The notes below the pieces were generated by a model. It made no database searches, had not been told where the DNA came from, and saw only the letters and a list, made by a program, of their open reading frames with translations. The translations under genes and the position numbers were made by a program. A DNA stretch of 64,000 nucleotides from an uncultured Sphingomonas sp. (GTDB taxonomy: Bacteria > Pseudomonadota > Alphaproteobacteria > Sphingomonadales > Sphingomonadaceae). The stretch is taken from positions 62,001 through 126,000 of the forward strand of contig NZ_CAMLDL010000004.1 in the NCBI RefSeq assembly GCF_946478955.1. Direction: 5' to 3'. Below are positions 35,544 through 44,798 of this stretch, in pieces; position 1 is the first letter of the stretch; the number at the start of each line of letters is the position of its first letter.

Positions 35544-36391
35544 TTCAGCGTCCGGCGGAACTGGAACAGCGCCTCGCGCTGGATTTCGCCGATGCCGCCG
35601 GGACTTAGCCCTTCAATCGTGAAGGGGCCGTAGCTGACCCGGATCAGGCGCGAGACCTGCATGCCGAGATGTTCGAGGACCCGGCGGACCTCGCGGTTCT
35701 TGCCCTCGGTCAGCGACATCATGATCCAGCAGTTGCGACCCGTGCGGCGTTCCAAATTGGCGTCGATGGAACCGTAACGGATGCCGTCGATGGTGATGCC
35801 CTCGGCAAGATCTTCCAGCTGTGCCTGCGTGACATCACCGAAGGCGCGGGCGCGGTAGGTACGGACCACGCCGCTGCTCGGCAACTCGAGCTGGCGCTTC
35901 AACGCGCCGTCATTGGTCATCAGCAGCAGCCCCTCGGTCATATAATCGAGGCGGCCAACCGGCATCAGGCGCGGCAAACCGGCGGGCAGCTTGTCATAAA
36001 TGGTCGGGCGGCCCTTGGGGTCGCTGGCGGCGGTCAGGCATCCAGCGGGCTTGTAGAAACAGAACAGGCGGGCCGCGCCGGGCGGGGCCACCGGCTTTCC
36101 GTCAACGGTCACGCCCTCGAGAGTCTCCAGGAGCGTCGCCGGAGTCTCCAGAACCTTGCCATCAATCGCGATGCGCCCGTCGGCAATCATTCGCTCAATA
36201 TCGCGGCGCGAGGCAACGCCGGCGCGGGCCAGCAGCTTGGCAATTCGCTGTGGCCCGTCATCGCGCGCTGGGCCCGGTTTCGGGCCAGCGGGCTTCTTTC
36301 CGAACCTCGGGCCACGGGATTTTTGCGCATTTTCATCGCTGCGACGCTTGACGCGTGGCACTGGCGGGCGCTTCGTTCGTTCCGGGCTCAT
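35540..36391 (-). CDS. rluB: 23S rRNA pseudouridine synthase, RluB/RsuA family
   Basis: About 283 residues from ATG 36391. A basic disordered start is followed by an S4 domain (QRIAKLLARAGVASRRDIERMIADGRIAIDG) and a catalytic domain with MPVGRLDYMTEGLLLMTNDGALKRQLELPSS (catalytic Asp in GRLDYMTEG), EGKNREVRRVLEHLGMQVSRLIRVSYGPF. Substrate is probably U2605 of 23S rRNA by RluB analogy; RluE/F-type specificity cannot be excluded. Confidence 0.9.
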   Translation of the reverse strand: MSPERTKRPPVPRVKRRSDENAQKSRGPRFGKKPAGPKPGPARDDGPQRIAKLLARAGVASRRDIERMIADGRIAIDGKVLETPATLLETLEGVTVDGKPVAPPGAARLFCFYKPAGCLTAASDPKGRPTIYDKLPAGLPRLMPVGRLDYMTEGLLLMTNDGALKRQLELPSSGVVRTYRARAFGDVTQAQLEDLAEGITIDGIRYGSIDANLERRTGRNCWIMMSLTEGKNREVRRVLEHLGMQVSRLIRVSYGPFTIEGLSPGGIGEIQREALFQFRRTLK

Positions 36392-36426
36392 AGATCGAAT
36401 ATTCCAGTTGGAGTCAGTAGACAAAC

Positions 36427-36861
36427 ATGCTGTTCGGTAAACGGAAACGCGTCGTCAAGCGCATCCTCATTGTTGAGGACGAGCCGCTGACGGCGTTTGA
36501 CAATGAGCAGATGCTGATCGCCGCCGGATATCAGGTGGTGGCGACCGTCGACCGCTTCGCTGATGCCATGGAGGAGCTTGACGGCGATGTCGAGATTGAT
36601 CTGATCCTGTCCGATGTACGCCTGGCGGGTGAACGCAGCGGCGTCGACCTGGCGCAGGAGGCTAAGGCGCGGCGCATTCCGTTAATGTTTGTGACCGGAA
36701 GTCCACCCGACCAAGCGCCTGACCTTGCAATTGCGGTGCTATTAAAGCCCTACGGCGTGCGATCATTGGGTGCGGCACTGGATCAGGTTGACGCGATTCT
36801 GCGCGGCGAAAAGGTCAAAAAGGTTAAGGGCCTGACGCTTTATGCGCCCGAATCCGCCTGA
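36427..36861 (+). CDS. Receiver-only response regulator
   Basis: 144 residues: one REC domain with acidic pair VEDEP, phospho-acceptor Asp in DLILSDVRLAG, Thr in LMFVTGSPP and Lys in LLKPYGV. No output domain follows, only a short basic tail. Single-domain receivers of this form in sphingomonads act in phosphorelays, including the general stress pathway. Partner kinase not adjacent. It converges on the Rieske gene with a 22-bp overlap. Confidence 0.9.
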   Translation: MLFGKRKRVVKRILIVEDEPLTAFDNEQMLIAAGYQVVATVDRFADAMEELDGDVEIDLILSDVRLAGERSGVDLAQEAKARRIPLMFVTGSPPDQAPDLAIAVLLKPYGVRSLGAALDQVDAILRGEKVKKVKGLTLYAPESA

Positions 36862-37991
36862 AGTTGCTCATCAATTCGGCGGTGAAAATCGGCGATTCCC
36901 TGTTCCAGCGTTCCCAGGGTGACCTTTTCGAGAAGGCCGGATTCCAGCCCGCGCTGGCATAGCGCCGCTGCGCCGAAATCCTCCTTGCCGAAGGTTCCGC
37001 CGTCCAGCAGGTCCCAACTTTTGCGCCAATGCGCTTCTTCGTCGGTCGTCGTCGGCGGTGATGGTATCAGCATGACGTCTTCGACCAATGTCCGCCCCGC
37101 CGATTGCGGCATGGCGATCAGCAGATTCACGTAATCGGGGCTCACGATCACAACCGCGCCCGGGAAAAGCTGATAGGCAAAGGTCACCGCCTTGCGCAGT
37201 CGGACCCAATCGTCGCGATCAATGTCTTGCAGATACTCGGTCCGCCCCACGGCAGAGCGCTGGTGAAGACCGACGGTGTCGGCGGCCGTTATCCCATCCG
37301 CAAAGAATTTCGCGATGGTGTCGGCATGTAGCCGCTTCACATGATAACTTTCCAAGAAAGCGTCGATCACCAGTTTCCAGTTGGCGGCGACATCGTGCGT
37401 CTTGCGGCGGTAGAAATGTAATTCGTCCATTCCGAAGGCATTGAAGTCCGGCGTGAGCGCATCGATCCCTGAAAAGTCGGCGTCAGGGTTCTTCGACCAC
37501 CAGATCAGCCCACCGGCCTCGACGCAGGGATATTCGCGAAGATGGTGCGCCGCCGTGTCCATTCCCGCGAAACAATCTGCGCGCGGCAGGCCGGTTAGTT
37601 CGCCATCCGGCTTATATGCCCAGGCATGATAGGGACAGACGATCCGCTTCGCATTGACGACATCATCGCTGCTGATCAGCCGGGTGCCGCGATGTTGGCA
37701 GACATTGGCGAGGACATGCGGATGGCCATTGGCATCGCGGGTCAGGATGATCGGCGTGCCATAGCCGTCGTGAGTGACGGCCTGATTGGTCGCGGGTAAC
37801 AGTGCGGATGGCGCCAGAAGGAGCGGCATCCGACCGAACAATATTTTCTGTTCCGCCGCGAAGCGATCAGGATCGAGATAGGTCCACGCTGAAAGCATCT
37901 CCATCCGATCTCCCATCGCCGCTTCGCCGCGAGCAATGGCCTCGGCAAGCGCGCGTTGACCGGGGGTGGGGCGGCGTGGAGATCGAGCCAT
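36840..37991 (-). CDS. Rieske non-heme iron oxygenase, alpha subunit
   Basis: About 383 residues (ATG 37991 or 37997). Rieske cluster ligands: CQHRGTRL and CPYHAWAYKPDGELTGLPRADC (Cys-x-His, Cys-x2-His). The mononuclear iron site is in NWKLVIDAFLESYHVKRLHADT (Asp/Glu upstream, His-x4-His). These enzymes hydroxylate or demethylate aromatic or quaternary amine substrates. No reductase or ferredoxin gene is adjacent, so the substrate is open. Confidence 0.92.
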   Translation of the reverse strand: MARSPRRPTPGQRALAEAIARGEAAMGDRMEMLSAWTYLDPDRFAAEQKILFGRMPLLLAPSALLPATNQAVTHDGYGTPIILTRDANGHPHVLANVCQHRGTRLISSDDVVNAKRIVCPYHAWAYKPDGELTGLPRADCFAGMDTAAHHLREYPCVEAGGLIWWSKNPDADFSGIDALTPDFNAFGMDELHFYRRKTHDVAANWKLVIDAFLESYHVKRLHADTIAKFFADGITAADTVGLHQRSAVGRTEYLQDIDRDDWVRLRKAVTFAYQLFPGAVVIVSPDYVNLLIAMPQSAGRTLVEDVMLIPSPPTTTDEEAHWRKSWDLLDGGTFGKEDFGAAALCQRGLESGLLEKVTLGTLEQGIADFHRRIDEQLQADSGA

Positions 37992-38134
37992 GTCCATCCG
38001 CCAAAGTTGCGCTAGATTAAGTTTCTGCGCAAGGCCAAAGCGAATCAAATCTTCGACGGAGCGCAAAGGCGCCTCTTTTCCATCCTGTGAACGCTGCTAG
38101 GCTTGCCGCAAAAGAGTTGCGGGGAGAATCGCGG

Positions 38135-39481
38135 GTGAACAATGTGGCGGCGACTGGCTCGAAGAGCTGGTGGGACGGGCTAAAACCCTACCTTGAGAAA
38201 GCGCCGGTGGCAGCGCTGTTCCTCGGCATTTCGTCGGGCTTTCCCTACGCGATGATTGGCGCGACGCTGACCACGCGATTGGCGCAGGACGGTATCACCA
38301 AATCGACGATCACGGCGTTCAGCCTCGTCTTTCTGATGTATAACCTGAAATTCCTTTGGGCATGGGTGATTGACGGGGTGCGCCTGCCGATCATCGGCCG
38401 CCTCGGACAGCGGGTTAGCTGGATGCTGGTTACAGGCGCGGCCGTCATGGCGGCCGTCGTCAATCTGGCCATGGTCGATCCGGCCACAGACGGTATTGGT
38501 GCCGTCGTTACCGCCGCCATTCTGGTCGGGGTCGCGGGCGCAAGTTTCGACATTGTCATCGACGCCTTCCGGATTGAGGCGCTCGAACCGCGCCAGCTCG
38601 GCGTGGGATCGGGGATGAGCCAATATGGTTGGCGCATTGGCTCGGCAGGTGCGGGCGCACTCGCCCTGTTCGTCGCGGCGCGACACGGCTGGGAAGCGGC
38701 ATATCTGGCTTGTGCAGTCCTCGCGCTTCCGGCGATGCTCACGGCGCTATGGTTCGGTGAACCGGAACGCCACCGCGAGCCGAAAGGGAAGCCCGGTATC
38801 GCGCGTATCGGTGAGGCAATCTGGCAGCCGTTCGTGGAGTTCATGTCGCGCAAAGGCGCACTGCTCGTGCTGCTCTTCATTCTGGTACATAAAATTGGCG
38901 ATACGCTCGCAAACCTGACCCTTCGGCTTTTGTTCAATGACCTTGGCTTCACCAATGACGAAATCGCGATTTATGACGTCGGCGTAGGTTTCTGGGCCTA
39001 TCTGATCGGCATCTTCATCGGCGGGTTCATCTATTCGCGCCTAGGTATGAAAAAGTCGGTCATGATCAGCCTGATCCTTATGGCTGTCAGCAATCTGAGC
39101 TTCGCTTTGCTGGCACAGGCAGGTCATAGCAATTGGGGTATGGCGGGCGCCATCGGGTTTGAGAATATCGCCAGCGGCTTTGGCGGTGTTGCCGTCGTCG
39201 CCTATTTCTCGGCCCTCTGCGATCTGCGCTTCACCGCGTCGCAATATGCGCTGATATCGGCTGCGGCCAGTGTCGTTGGCCGCTTCCTGACGGGAACCAC
39301 CGCCGGCGCCCTGATGGATACGCTTGGCAACTTCGATTTCTACATTCTGACAACCGTGGCGGCGATCCCCGGCATCATCCTGTTCTGGATCATGATCCGC
39401 ACTGGACTAGTGGACAGTTCGATCGGCACGGCCGGAACGGTGGTGGAAGGCGAGGAGAAGAGCGAGGCTCCGGTCCTTTAA
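38135..39481 (+). CDS. ampG: AmpG-like MFS permease
   Basis: About 448 residues. GTG 38135 is preferred because GGGGAGA lies 8 bases upstream; the frame is open from 38087. The first helix block LFLGISSGFPYAMIGATLTTRLAQDG matches AmpG, followed by FLMYNLKFLWAWVIDGVRLP and DIVIDAFRIEALEPRQLGVGSG. AmpG imports GlcNAc-anhydroMurNAc peptides for wall recycling. The window also holds an LD-carboxypeptidase and an Mpl-like ligase at 57.5-59.7 kb, consistent with an active recycling pathway. Confidence 0.88.
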   Translation: MNNVAATGSKSWWDGLKPYLEKAPVAALFLGISSGFPYAMIGATLTTRLAQDGITKSTITAFSLVFLMYNLKFLWAWVIDGVRLPIIGRLGQRVSWMLVTGAAVMAAVVNLAMVDPATDGIGAVVTAAILVGVAGASFDIVIDAFRIEALEPRQLGVGSGMSQYGWRIGSAGAGALALFVAARHGWEAAYLACAVLALPAMLTALWFGEPERHREPKGKPGIARIGEAIWQPFVEFMSRKGALLVLLFILVHKIGDTLANLTLRLLFNDLGFTNDEIAIYDVGVGFWAYLIGIFIGGFIYSRLGMKKSVMISLILMAVSNLSFALLAQAGHSNWGMAGAIGFENIASGFGGVAVVAYFSALCDLRFTASQYALISAAASVVGRFLTGTTAGALMDTLGNFDFYILTTVAAIPGIILFWIMIRTGLVDSSIGTAGTVVEGEEKSEAPVL

Positions 39482-40743
39482 TCGGGAATTGTCCCGTTGA
39501 GCGCCAGCGCGGCTCCCGCAAGATAGAGCGAGCCGTAGATCAAAACCCGCGCCGGGCGATCGATGGCGGCGAGCGCGTTCGGGATCGTTGAATGGGCAGA
39601 CGCGGGTAAACCGAGCGCTTTAGCGATTTCCACCAAGTCCCCCGGTTTGCGGCTGTCGTGGTCGGGGATGGGGAGGCAGGCGACGTGGTTCGCGAGACCC
39701 CGGAATGGCGCGAGCACGCCCGTGGAGTCCTTCGATGTCAGGCTTGCAAACAGCAGGACGAGCGGCAGGCCGTCCGCCCAATTCGCGCGGGCGTAGTCGG
39801 CGATCAACGCCGATGCCGCCGGGTTATGGCCGCCATCGATCCATAGCTCGCTGCCGGACGGAAGCTGGTCGAGCAGCGCGCCCGTGCGAAGACGTTGAAG
39901 CCGTGCCGGCCATTGGGCGCGGCGCAGACCCTCTTCAAATTCGGCGCGACTGACGGACAGGGTATCCTGCGCCTGCAGCATCTGCCAGGCGAGGTTGGCG
40001 TTGCGGGTCTGGTGGTCGCCGGGCAGGGCAGGCTTCAGCGTCGGGTCAATTTGCCAGTCGCGACCCTCGACAAGCAGCGGCGTGCCAACCGTCGCGCAAT
40101 GGTCGATGATCGCCGCTTCGGCCGCCGGTTCTTGCGCCAGTGCGACCATTGTTACGCCCGATTTCGCAATACCCGCCTTCTCCGCCGCGATCCCGGCTAA
40201 GTCGTTGCCCAGGAACTGCTGATGGTCGTGCCCGACTTGCGCGATGCCGGTGACCAATGGGCGTTCAATGATGTTGGTCGCATCGAGGCGCCCGCCCAGC
40301 CCAACTTCGATGACGCAGGCGTCCGCGGGATGCCGGGAAAAGGCGAGGAAGGCGGCCGCTGTCGCCGCCTCGAAAAAACTGGGGCCGATATTTTCACCGG
40401 CGCACCGGACCTCCGCCAACAGGTCGGCCAATTCCGGGTCGCCCACCAATTCACCGGCGATGCGAATGCGCTCGTTGAAGCGGACGAGGTGCGGGCTGGT
40501 GAATACATGAACGCGCTGTCCCGCCGATTCCAGGATCGCGCGAAGGAACGCGGTTGTCGACCCTTTGCCATTGGTTCCCGCAATATGAAAGACGGGCGGC
40601 AGGCGGTCTTGCGGTCGCCCCAGCGCTTCCATGAGCCGCGCGATGCGGTCGAGTCCGAGCACGTCCGCGCCGGGGCCGATCATGTGAAGCCGATCAAGCT
40701 CGGCCTGGACATGCGGATCGGCCGAGCGGGCGAAGTCGGCCAT
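39478..40743 (-). CDS. folC: Bifunctional folylpolyglutamate/dihydrofolate synthase
   Basis: 421 residues of the Mur ligase fold: FHIAGTNGKGSTTAFLRAIL (P-loop), VFTSPHLVRFNERIRI, CVIEVGLGGRLDATNII, ITQVGHDHQ-type block (here VTGIAQVGHDHQQFLG), ELWIDGGHNPAASALI. It adds glutamate to folates. Starts on the accD stop (TGATG). Confidence 0.95.
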   Translation of the reverse strand: MADFARSADPHVQAELDRLHMIGPGADVLGLDRIARLMEALGRPQDRLPPVFHIAGTNGKGSTTAFLRAILESAGQRVHVFTSPHLVRFNERIRIAGELVGDPELADLLAEVRCAGENIGPSFFEAATAAAFLAFSRHPADACVIEVGLGGRLDATNIIERPLVTGIAQVGHDHQQFLGNDLAGIAAEKAGIAKSGVTMVALAQEPAAEAAIIDHCATVGTPLLVEGRDWQIDPTLKPALPGDHQTRNANLAWQMLQAQDTLSVSRAEFEEGLRRAQWPARLQRLRTGALLDQLPSGSELWIDGGHNPAASALIADYARANWADGLPLVLLFASLTSKDSTGVLAPFRGLANHVACLPIPDHDSRKPGDLVEIAKALGLPASAHSTIPNALAAIDRPARVLIYGSLYLAGAALALNGTIPD

Positions 40744-41597
40744 CAGGCGGCCTTTTTCTCCGGCGCGAGATAACCCACCAACCGGGACAGTTCATCGCGC
40801 AGCTTATGGCGGTGAACGACCATGTCGATCATGCCATGGTCGAGCAGATATTCAGCGCGCTGGAACCCTTCGGGCAGCTTTTCGCGGATGGTCTGTTCAA
40901 TGACGCGCTGACCCGCGAAGCCAATCAGGGCATCCGGCTCTGCAATCTGGACGTCGCCAAGCATTGCATAGCTAGCCGTGACACCGCCGGTGGTGGGGTC
41001 GGTCAGAACGACGAGATAGGGCAATCCTGCCTCGCGAAGCTGCGCCAGCGCGACCGTTGTGCGTGGCATTTGCATTAGCGACAAAATGCCTTCCTGCATG
41101 CGCGCGCCGCCGGCGGCGGTAAACAAGATGTATGGAGCCTTTTTCGCAATTGCTTTCTCAACGCCGGCGACGAAGGCGGCGCCCACCGCGACGCCCATCG
41201 ACCCGCCCATGAACGCAAAGTCCTGAACACCGACAACCACATCGCGCTTGTCGATCTTGCCCGTGGCGTTGATCAGGGCGTCACGCTCACCAGTGGATGC
41301 ACGCGCCGCCTTGATGCGGTCAGTATATCGTTTGGTATCGCGGAATTTCAGCGGATCTTCGCGCACTTCCGGGCTCGGCAGCTGCTCATACTTGCCATTG
41401 TCGAACAGGGCGTCGAACCGAACCTTGGGCCCGACCCGGTCATGATGGTCACAACGCGGGCACACATATTGGTTTTCGGCCCATTCTTTCGTGAAGACCA
41501 TAGTCGAGCATTTACGGCACTTGTGCCACAGATTGTCTTCGCTCTGCCGCTTGGTCAGCGACTGGATGCCATTGCGAACCCGGCTCAGCCAGCTCAT
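40743..41597 (-). CDS. accD: Acetyl-CoA carboxylase carboxyltransferase beta subunit
   Basis: 284 residues. Zinc ribbon [34 protein letters not shown], then the crotonase-like domain with [47 protein letters not shown] and [34 protein letters not shown]. It transfers carboxyl from biotin to acetyl-CoA with AccA. In many alphaproteobacteria trpF-trpB-trpA lie directly upstream; here pyrF does, 58 bases away. Confidence 0.98.
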   Translation of the reverse strand: MSWLSRVRNGIQSLTKRQSEDNLWHKCRKCSTMVFTKEWAENQYVCPRCDHHDRVGPKVRFDALFDNGKYEQLPSPEVREDPLKFRDTKRYTDRIKAARASTGERDALINATGKIDKRDVVVGVQDFAFMGGSMGVAVGAAFVAGVEKAIAKKAPYILFTAAGGARMQEGILSLMQMPRTTVALAQLREAGLPYLVVLTDPTTGGVTASYAMLGDVQIAEPDALIGFAGQRVIEQTIREKLPEGFQRAEYLLDHGMIDMVVHRHKLRDELSRLVGYLAPEKKAA

Positions 41598-41655
41598 CGA
41601 AAACCTCTCAATAATGTCGGCGCGCGCCCTAGGCCGCGCGGCCGCTTCTGTCCAC

Positions 41656-42330
41656 TCAAAGCGTTCCGGCGATGGCGCGCAGCGCGTCGTCGGGATTGTC
41701 AGCGCCAGTCACTGGACGACCGATCACTAGGATTGATGCACCCGCATCCATGGCCGCACGCGGCGTCATGACACGTTTCTGATCGCCGATATGGGCGTTG
41801 GCGGGCCGAATTCCAGGAACGACGAAAAAGCCGTCCTTCCAAAGCTTGCGCGCCGCAGCGACTTCGTTTCCCGAACAGACGATGCCGTCGAGCCCGGCCT
41901 CCTTGGCGAGAAGCGCAAGGCGTTCAACCTGATCATGGGCACTGCCCGTTATTCCCGTTGCGGCAAGGTCGCCGTCATCAAGGCTGGTTAGCAAGGTGAC
42001 GCCGACCACCCTTGTGCCGACGGGCGCGGATGCCTTGGCATCTTCCATCATCGCGCGACCGCCGCTGGCGTGGACAGTCAGAATTGCGGGGGTAAGCGGG
42101 GCAAGCGCCTGAACAGCCTTTGCGACTGTGTTGGGGATGTCGTGGAGCTTCAGGTCGAGGAAGATCGGAAGGCCGATCTCGGCCAGCTCCATGACGCCGG
42201 TGCGGCCGTTATGATTGAAAAACTCCAAGCCCAGCTTGATGCCGCCGGCGTGCCGCTGCACCGCCTTTGCCAGATTCCGCGCCCGCTCCATGTCCGGTGT
42301 ATCGATCGCGACATAGATAGGGCTGCTCAT
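41656..42330 (-). CDS. pyrF: Orotidine 5'-phosphate decarboxylase
   Basis: 224 residues with the catalytic array in [21 protein letters not shown], plus [13 protein letters not shown], and the phosphate-binding VPGIRPANA and [14 protein letters not shown]. It forms UMP. Coupled to lapA upstream by a 4-bp overlap. Confidence 0.97.
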   Translation of the reverse strand: MSSPIYVAIDTPDMERARNLAKAVQRHAGGIKLGLEFFNHNGRTGVMELAEIGLPIFLDLKLHDIPNTVAKAVQALAPLTPAILTVHASGGRAMMEDAKASAPVGTRVVGVTLLTSLDDGDLAATGITGSAHDQVERLALLAKEAGLDGIVCSGNEVAAARKLWKDGFFVVPGIRPANAHIGDQKRVMTPRAAMDAGASILVIGRPVTGADNPDDALRAIAGTL

Positions 42331-42620
42331 TCAACAACATCCTCAACAGGGGTTTGGTGGCGTTGGGGCGCCGGGACAGCCGTCACGTTGGGCTGTTCGG
42401 CCAGGATCAGCTTTCGGCGCATCGACCAGAGCCGTCCCCGCATGACGAAATATATCGGCAGGAAGCCAAGCAGGAACGCCAGCAGCAGCAAAATCGGCAG
42501 CTTGATATCGACCTGGAGGTTTCCCCACAGATTGATTGAAACGTCGTTCCAGTTCTGGCTGGACAGGATCGCCAGCGAAACGGCGACCACGATCCACAAA
42601 AGGGTCTTCAGAAATTGCAT
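42327..42620 (-). CDS. lapA: LapA-domain (DUF1049) inner membrane protein
   Basis: About 97 residues from MQFLKTLLWIVVAVSLAIL; ATG 42620 has AGAGG 5 bases upstream, and ATG 42623 is the alternative. Two membrane helices flank the NWNDVSINLWG segment, ending in a basic-acidic cytoplasmic tail. LapA with LapB helps regulate LPS synthesis in enterobacteria; here the gene heads the pyrF-accD-folC string, as commonly after ihfB in sphingomonads. Confidence 0.88.
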   Translation of the reverse strand: MQFLKTLLWIVVAVSLAILSSQNWNDVSINLWGNLQVDIKLPILLLLAFLLGFLPIYFVMRGRLWSMRRKLILAEQPNVTAVPAPQRHQTPVEDVVE

Positions 42621-42731
42621 CATTACCTCTAGAGCCAGGCCCGCTTTAGGCGAGCGTTTGGCCGCTGGCCAGTCGCATCGCCATTCGGCGCTGGAAGGAC
42701 TCGGTTCGGCGCACCGGCGAGTCGTCGATGG

Positions 42732-44096
42732 TTGAGCAAATTGCGCACTTGGAACAAGCATTTGCGCGGGGAGGAAGTTTTCGCGTTGTTGTCACAAAAG
42801 TGGAAAGTCGGCGTTGGCGCCGCTGCCCTTGCGCTTATGGGTATTGGGGCCAGCTATGCCTGGAACGGGACGGGATCCGGCGGCGCGGCGGCGGCGGCAG
42901 CGCGTCCGTCCAAGACTAGTCTCAAGCTGGCGACCGTCGCACCCGACAAGCGGCAGCGCATCAATTATGCAGCCCTCGACGCTCGCCTGAAACGAATGGT
43001 GGAAAAGCCGAACATGGTCGGCATGGCGGTCGGCATCGTCGAAAATGGCCGCATCACCTTCCTCAATGGCTACGGCGTTACCCAGGAAGGCGGGCGCGAA
43101 CTGGTGACGCCGGAAACGGTGTTCCGCTGGGCATCCGTTTCGAAGGGCGTCGCAGCGACCACCGTCGCCAAGCTTGCCGAAGAGGGCAAGATCAACCTGG
43201 ATGGTCCGGTATCGGACGTCGCGCCTTCGCTGCACTTGCCGGGCGGCAATGAACGGGTCGCGACCGTTGCCGACGTGCTCAGCCATCGGCTGGGCCTATA
43301 CCGCAACGCCTTCGACAATAAGCTGGAAGAGGGGCAGGATGTCACCTTTCTACGTTCTACATTGGCGACCCTGAACAGCATTTGCCCGCCGGGCACCTGC
43401 TGGAGCTATCAGAATATTGCTTATGACGCGGCCAGCGAGATGGTCGCGAAGACGTCGGGGGTCCGCTATCAGGATGAGGTCCAGCGGCTATTGTTTGACC
43501 CGATTGGCATGACGTCGGCCAGCCTGACGCGCGATGGACTGGAAAGCGCCAAGAGCTGGGCGCGCCCGCACAGCGTCGGTCGCCGCGTTCTGACGGTGAA
43601 CGACAATTATTATCGTGTGCCCGCCGCTGGCGGCGTCAACAGCAACATCAAGGATATGGCGCTGTGGATGATGGCACAGATGGGCGAAATGCCCGACGTG
43701 CTGGACGACAAGCTGCTCGAAACGATCCATGCGCCGCGCGTTGCGACCCCCAATGAGCGGGGCCGGATGCGCAAGTTCCTGGAGCGACTGAGCGATCCGC
43801 AATATGGGCTGGGCTGGCGAAGCTATGATTATGCCGGGCATCACATTGTCGGCCATCGCGGCGGGGTCGATGGCTATCGCAGCCTGATCCTGTTCGACCC
43901 GGCAATGAAAAGCGGTGTCGTCGCGCTGTGGAACAGCAACACCAGTCAGCCCGGCGGGCTGGAGTTTGAGGTGATGGACATGCTCTACGGCCTGCAATTC
44001 CGCGACTGGATGGAATTGGACAAGGGCGGCAGAATCGCGGGCCAACCGGAACCCGAAGACGAAAACAGCGGCAGCGGCAACGGCGAACCTCGCTGA
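42732..44096 (+). CDS. Serine hydrolase, beta-lactamase/class C family
   Basis: 454 residues at the longest start (TTG 42732); TTG 42786 or 42789 is more likely, having GGGGAGG about 10 bases upstream and giving a short start MLLSQKWKVGVGAAALALMG that serves as signal or anchor. Catalytic features: SVSK in VFRWASVSKGVAATTVAKLA (Ser-x-x-Lys), the tyrosine in SYQNIAYDAASEMV (Tyr-x-Asn), and HRGG in GHHIVGHRGGVDGYRSL as the third motif. It is a periplasmic esterase, peptidase or penicillin-binding-like enzyme; no specificity signal. An acidic Gly/Ser tail follows. Confidence 0.87.
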   Translation: MSKLRTWNKHLRGEEVFALLSQKWKVGVGAAALALMGIGASYAWNGTGSGGAAAAAARPSKTSLKLATVAPDKRQRINYAALDARLKRMVEKPNMVGMAVGIVENGRITFLNGYGVTQEGGRELVTPETVFRWASVSKGVAATTVAKLAEEGKINLDGPVSDVAPSLHLPGGNERVATVADVLSHRLGLYRNAFDNKLEEGQDVTFLRSTLATLNSICPPGTCWSYQNIAYDAASEMVAKTSGVRYQDEVQRLLFDPIGMTSASLTRDGLESAKSWARPHSVGRRVLTVNDNYYRVPAAGGVNSNIKDMALWMMAQMGEMPDVLDDKLLETIHAPRVATPNERGRMRKFLERLSDPQYGLGWRSYDYAGHHIVGHRGGVDGYRSLILFDPAMKSGVVALWNSNTSQPGGLEFEVMDMLYGLQFRDWMELDKGGRIAGQPEPEDENSGSGNGEPR

Positions 44097-44157
44097 TTTC
44101 TATGGCGCGTTAGCGACTTCTTAGCCTTCGCGGGCGCACGCTGCGCAGCGGAGGAAT

Positions 44158-44796
44158 ATGAGCGACCGACCGTCCGTCACCACATTCGTTATGGAGACGC
44201 GCCTGCCGTGGCCGAATGACGCGTCTGTGTCTGACAGGCTAGGCGTGCTGGACGAGGCGTCTCTATTCGCTGCCGGGACAACCGCGCCGTGCACCCTACT
44301 CAACATCTCCCCGCTCGGCACGACTATTCGCGGGGTGGGCGACCGTTCGGCGGGCGAAGATGTCGCGGTTGAGCTGGCGACAGGGCAGCGAGCGGCAGGC
44401 ATCATCGACTGGGCCAAAGGCGACGAAGCGGGCGTTCGGTTCCGCCAGCCGATCGACATGGTCGCCCTGCTCAATCGCAAGTTGATTGCGCAGGCCAGCG
44501 AGCGCCGGAAAATGCCGCGCGTGGAGCTGCGCTGCCCCGTTGGCATCAAATGGGGCAGCAACCTTGCGACAGCGACCCTGCGCAACATTTCGGCGAGCGG
44601 CCTTCAAGCTGAAGGCAGCGGCCTGCCGCCGCGCGACACGTTCGTCTCGCTGTTCGTCGATGGCCTCAACGTGCCAAGCGGTGAGGTGATGTGGCAGCGC
44701 GGCAACCTCGCCGGAATTGAGCTGATGGAGGAAATCGCCTGGTCCTCGCTAATGCCGTGGATCCGCGATACGCACCGCCGCGCGCTCGCCGCCTGA
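44158..44796 (+). CDS. PilZ domain protein with two PilZ-like modules
   Basis: 212 residues, ATG 44158 after CGGAGGA. The second half has the c-di-GMP motif RRKMPR (Arg-x3-Arg) in ASERRKMPRVELRCPVGIKW and NISASGLQAEG (Asn-x-Ser-x2-Gly). The first half repeats the shape (TLLNISPLGTTIRG) without the Arg motif, so it is a tandem with one degenerate module. It should be a cytoplasmic c-di-GMP sensor affecting motility or surface polysaccharide. Confidence 0.85.
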   Translation: MSDRPSVTTFVMETRLPWPNDASVSDRLGVLDEASLFAAGTTAPCTLLNISPLGTTIRGVGDRSAGEDVAVELATGQRAAGIIDWAKGDEAGVRFRQPIDMVALLNRKLIAQASERRKMPRVELRCPVGIKWGSNLATATLRNISASGLQAEGSGLPPRDTFVSLFVDGLNVPSGEVMWQRGNLAGIELMEEIAWSSLMPWIRDTHRRALAA

Positions 44797-44798
44797 TT

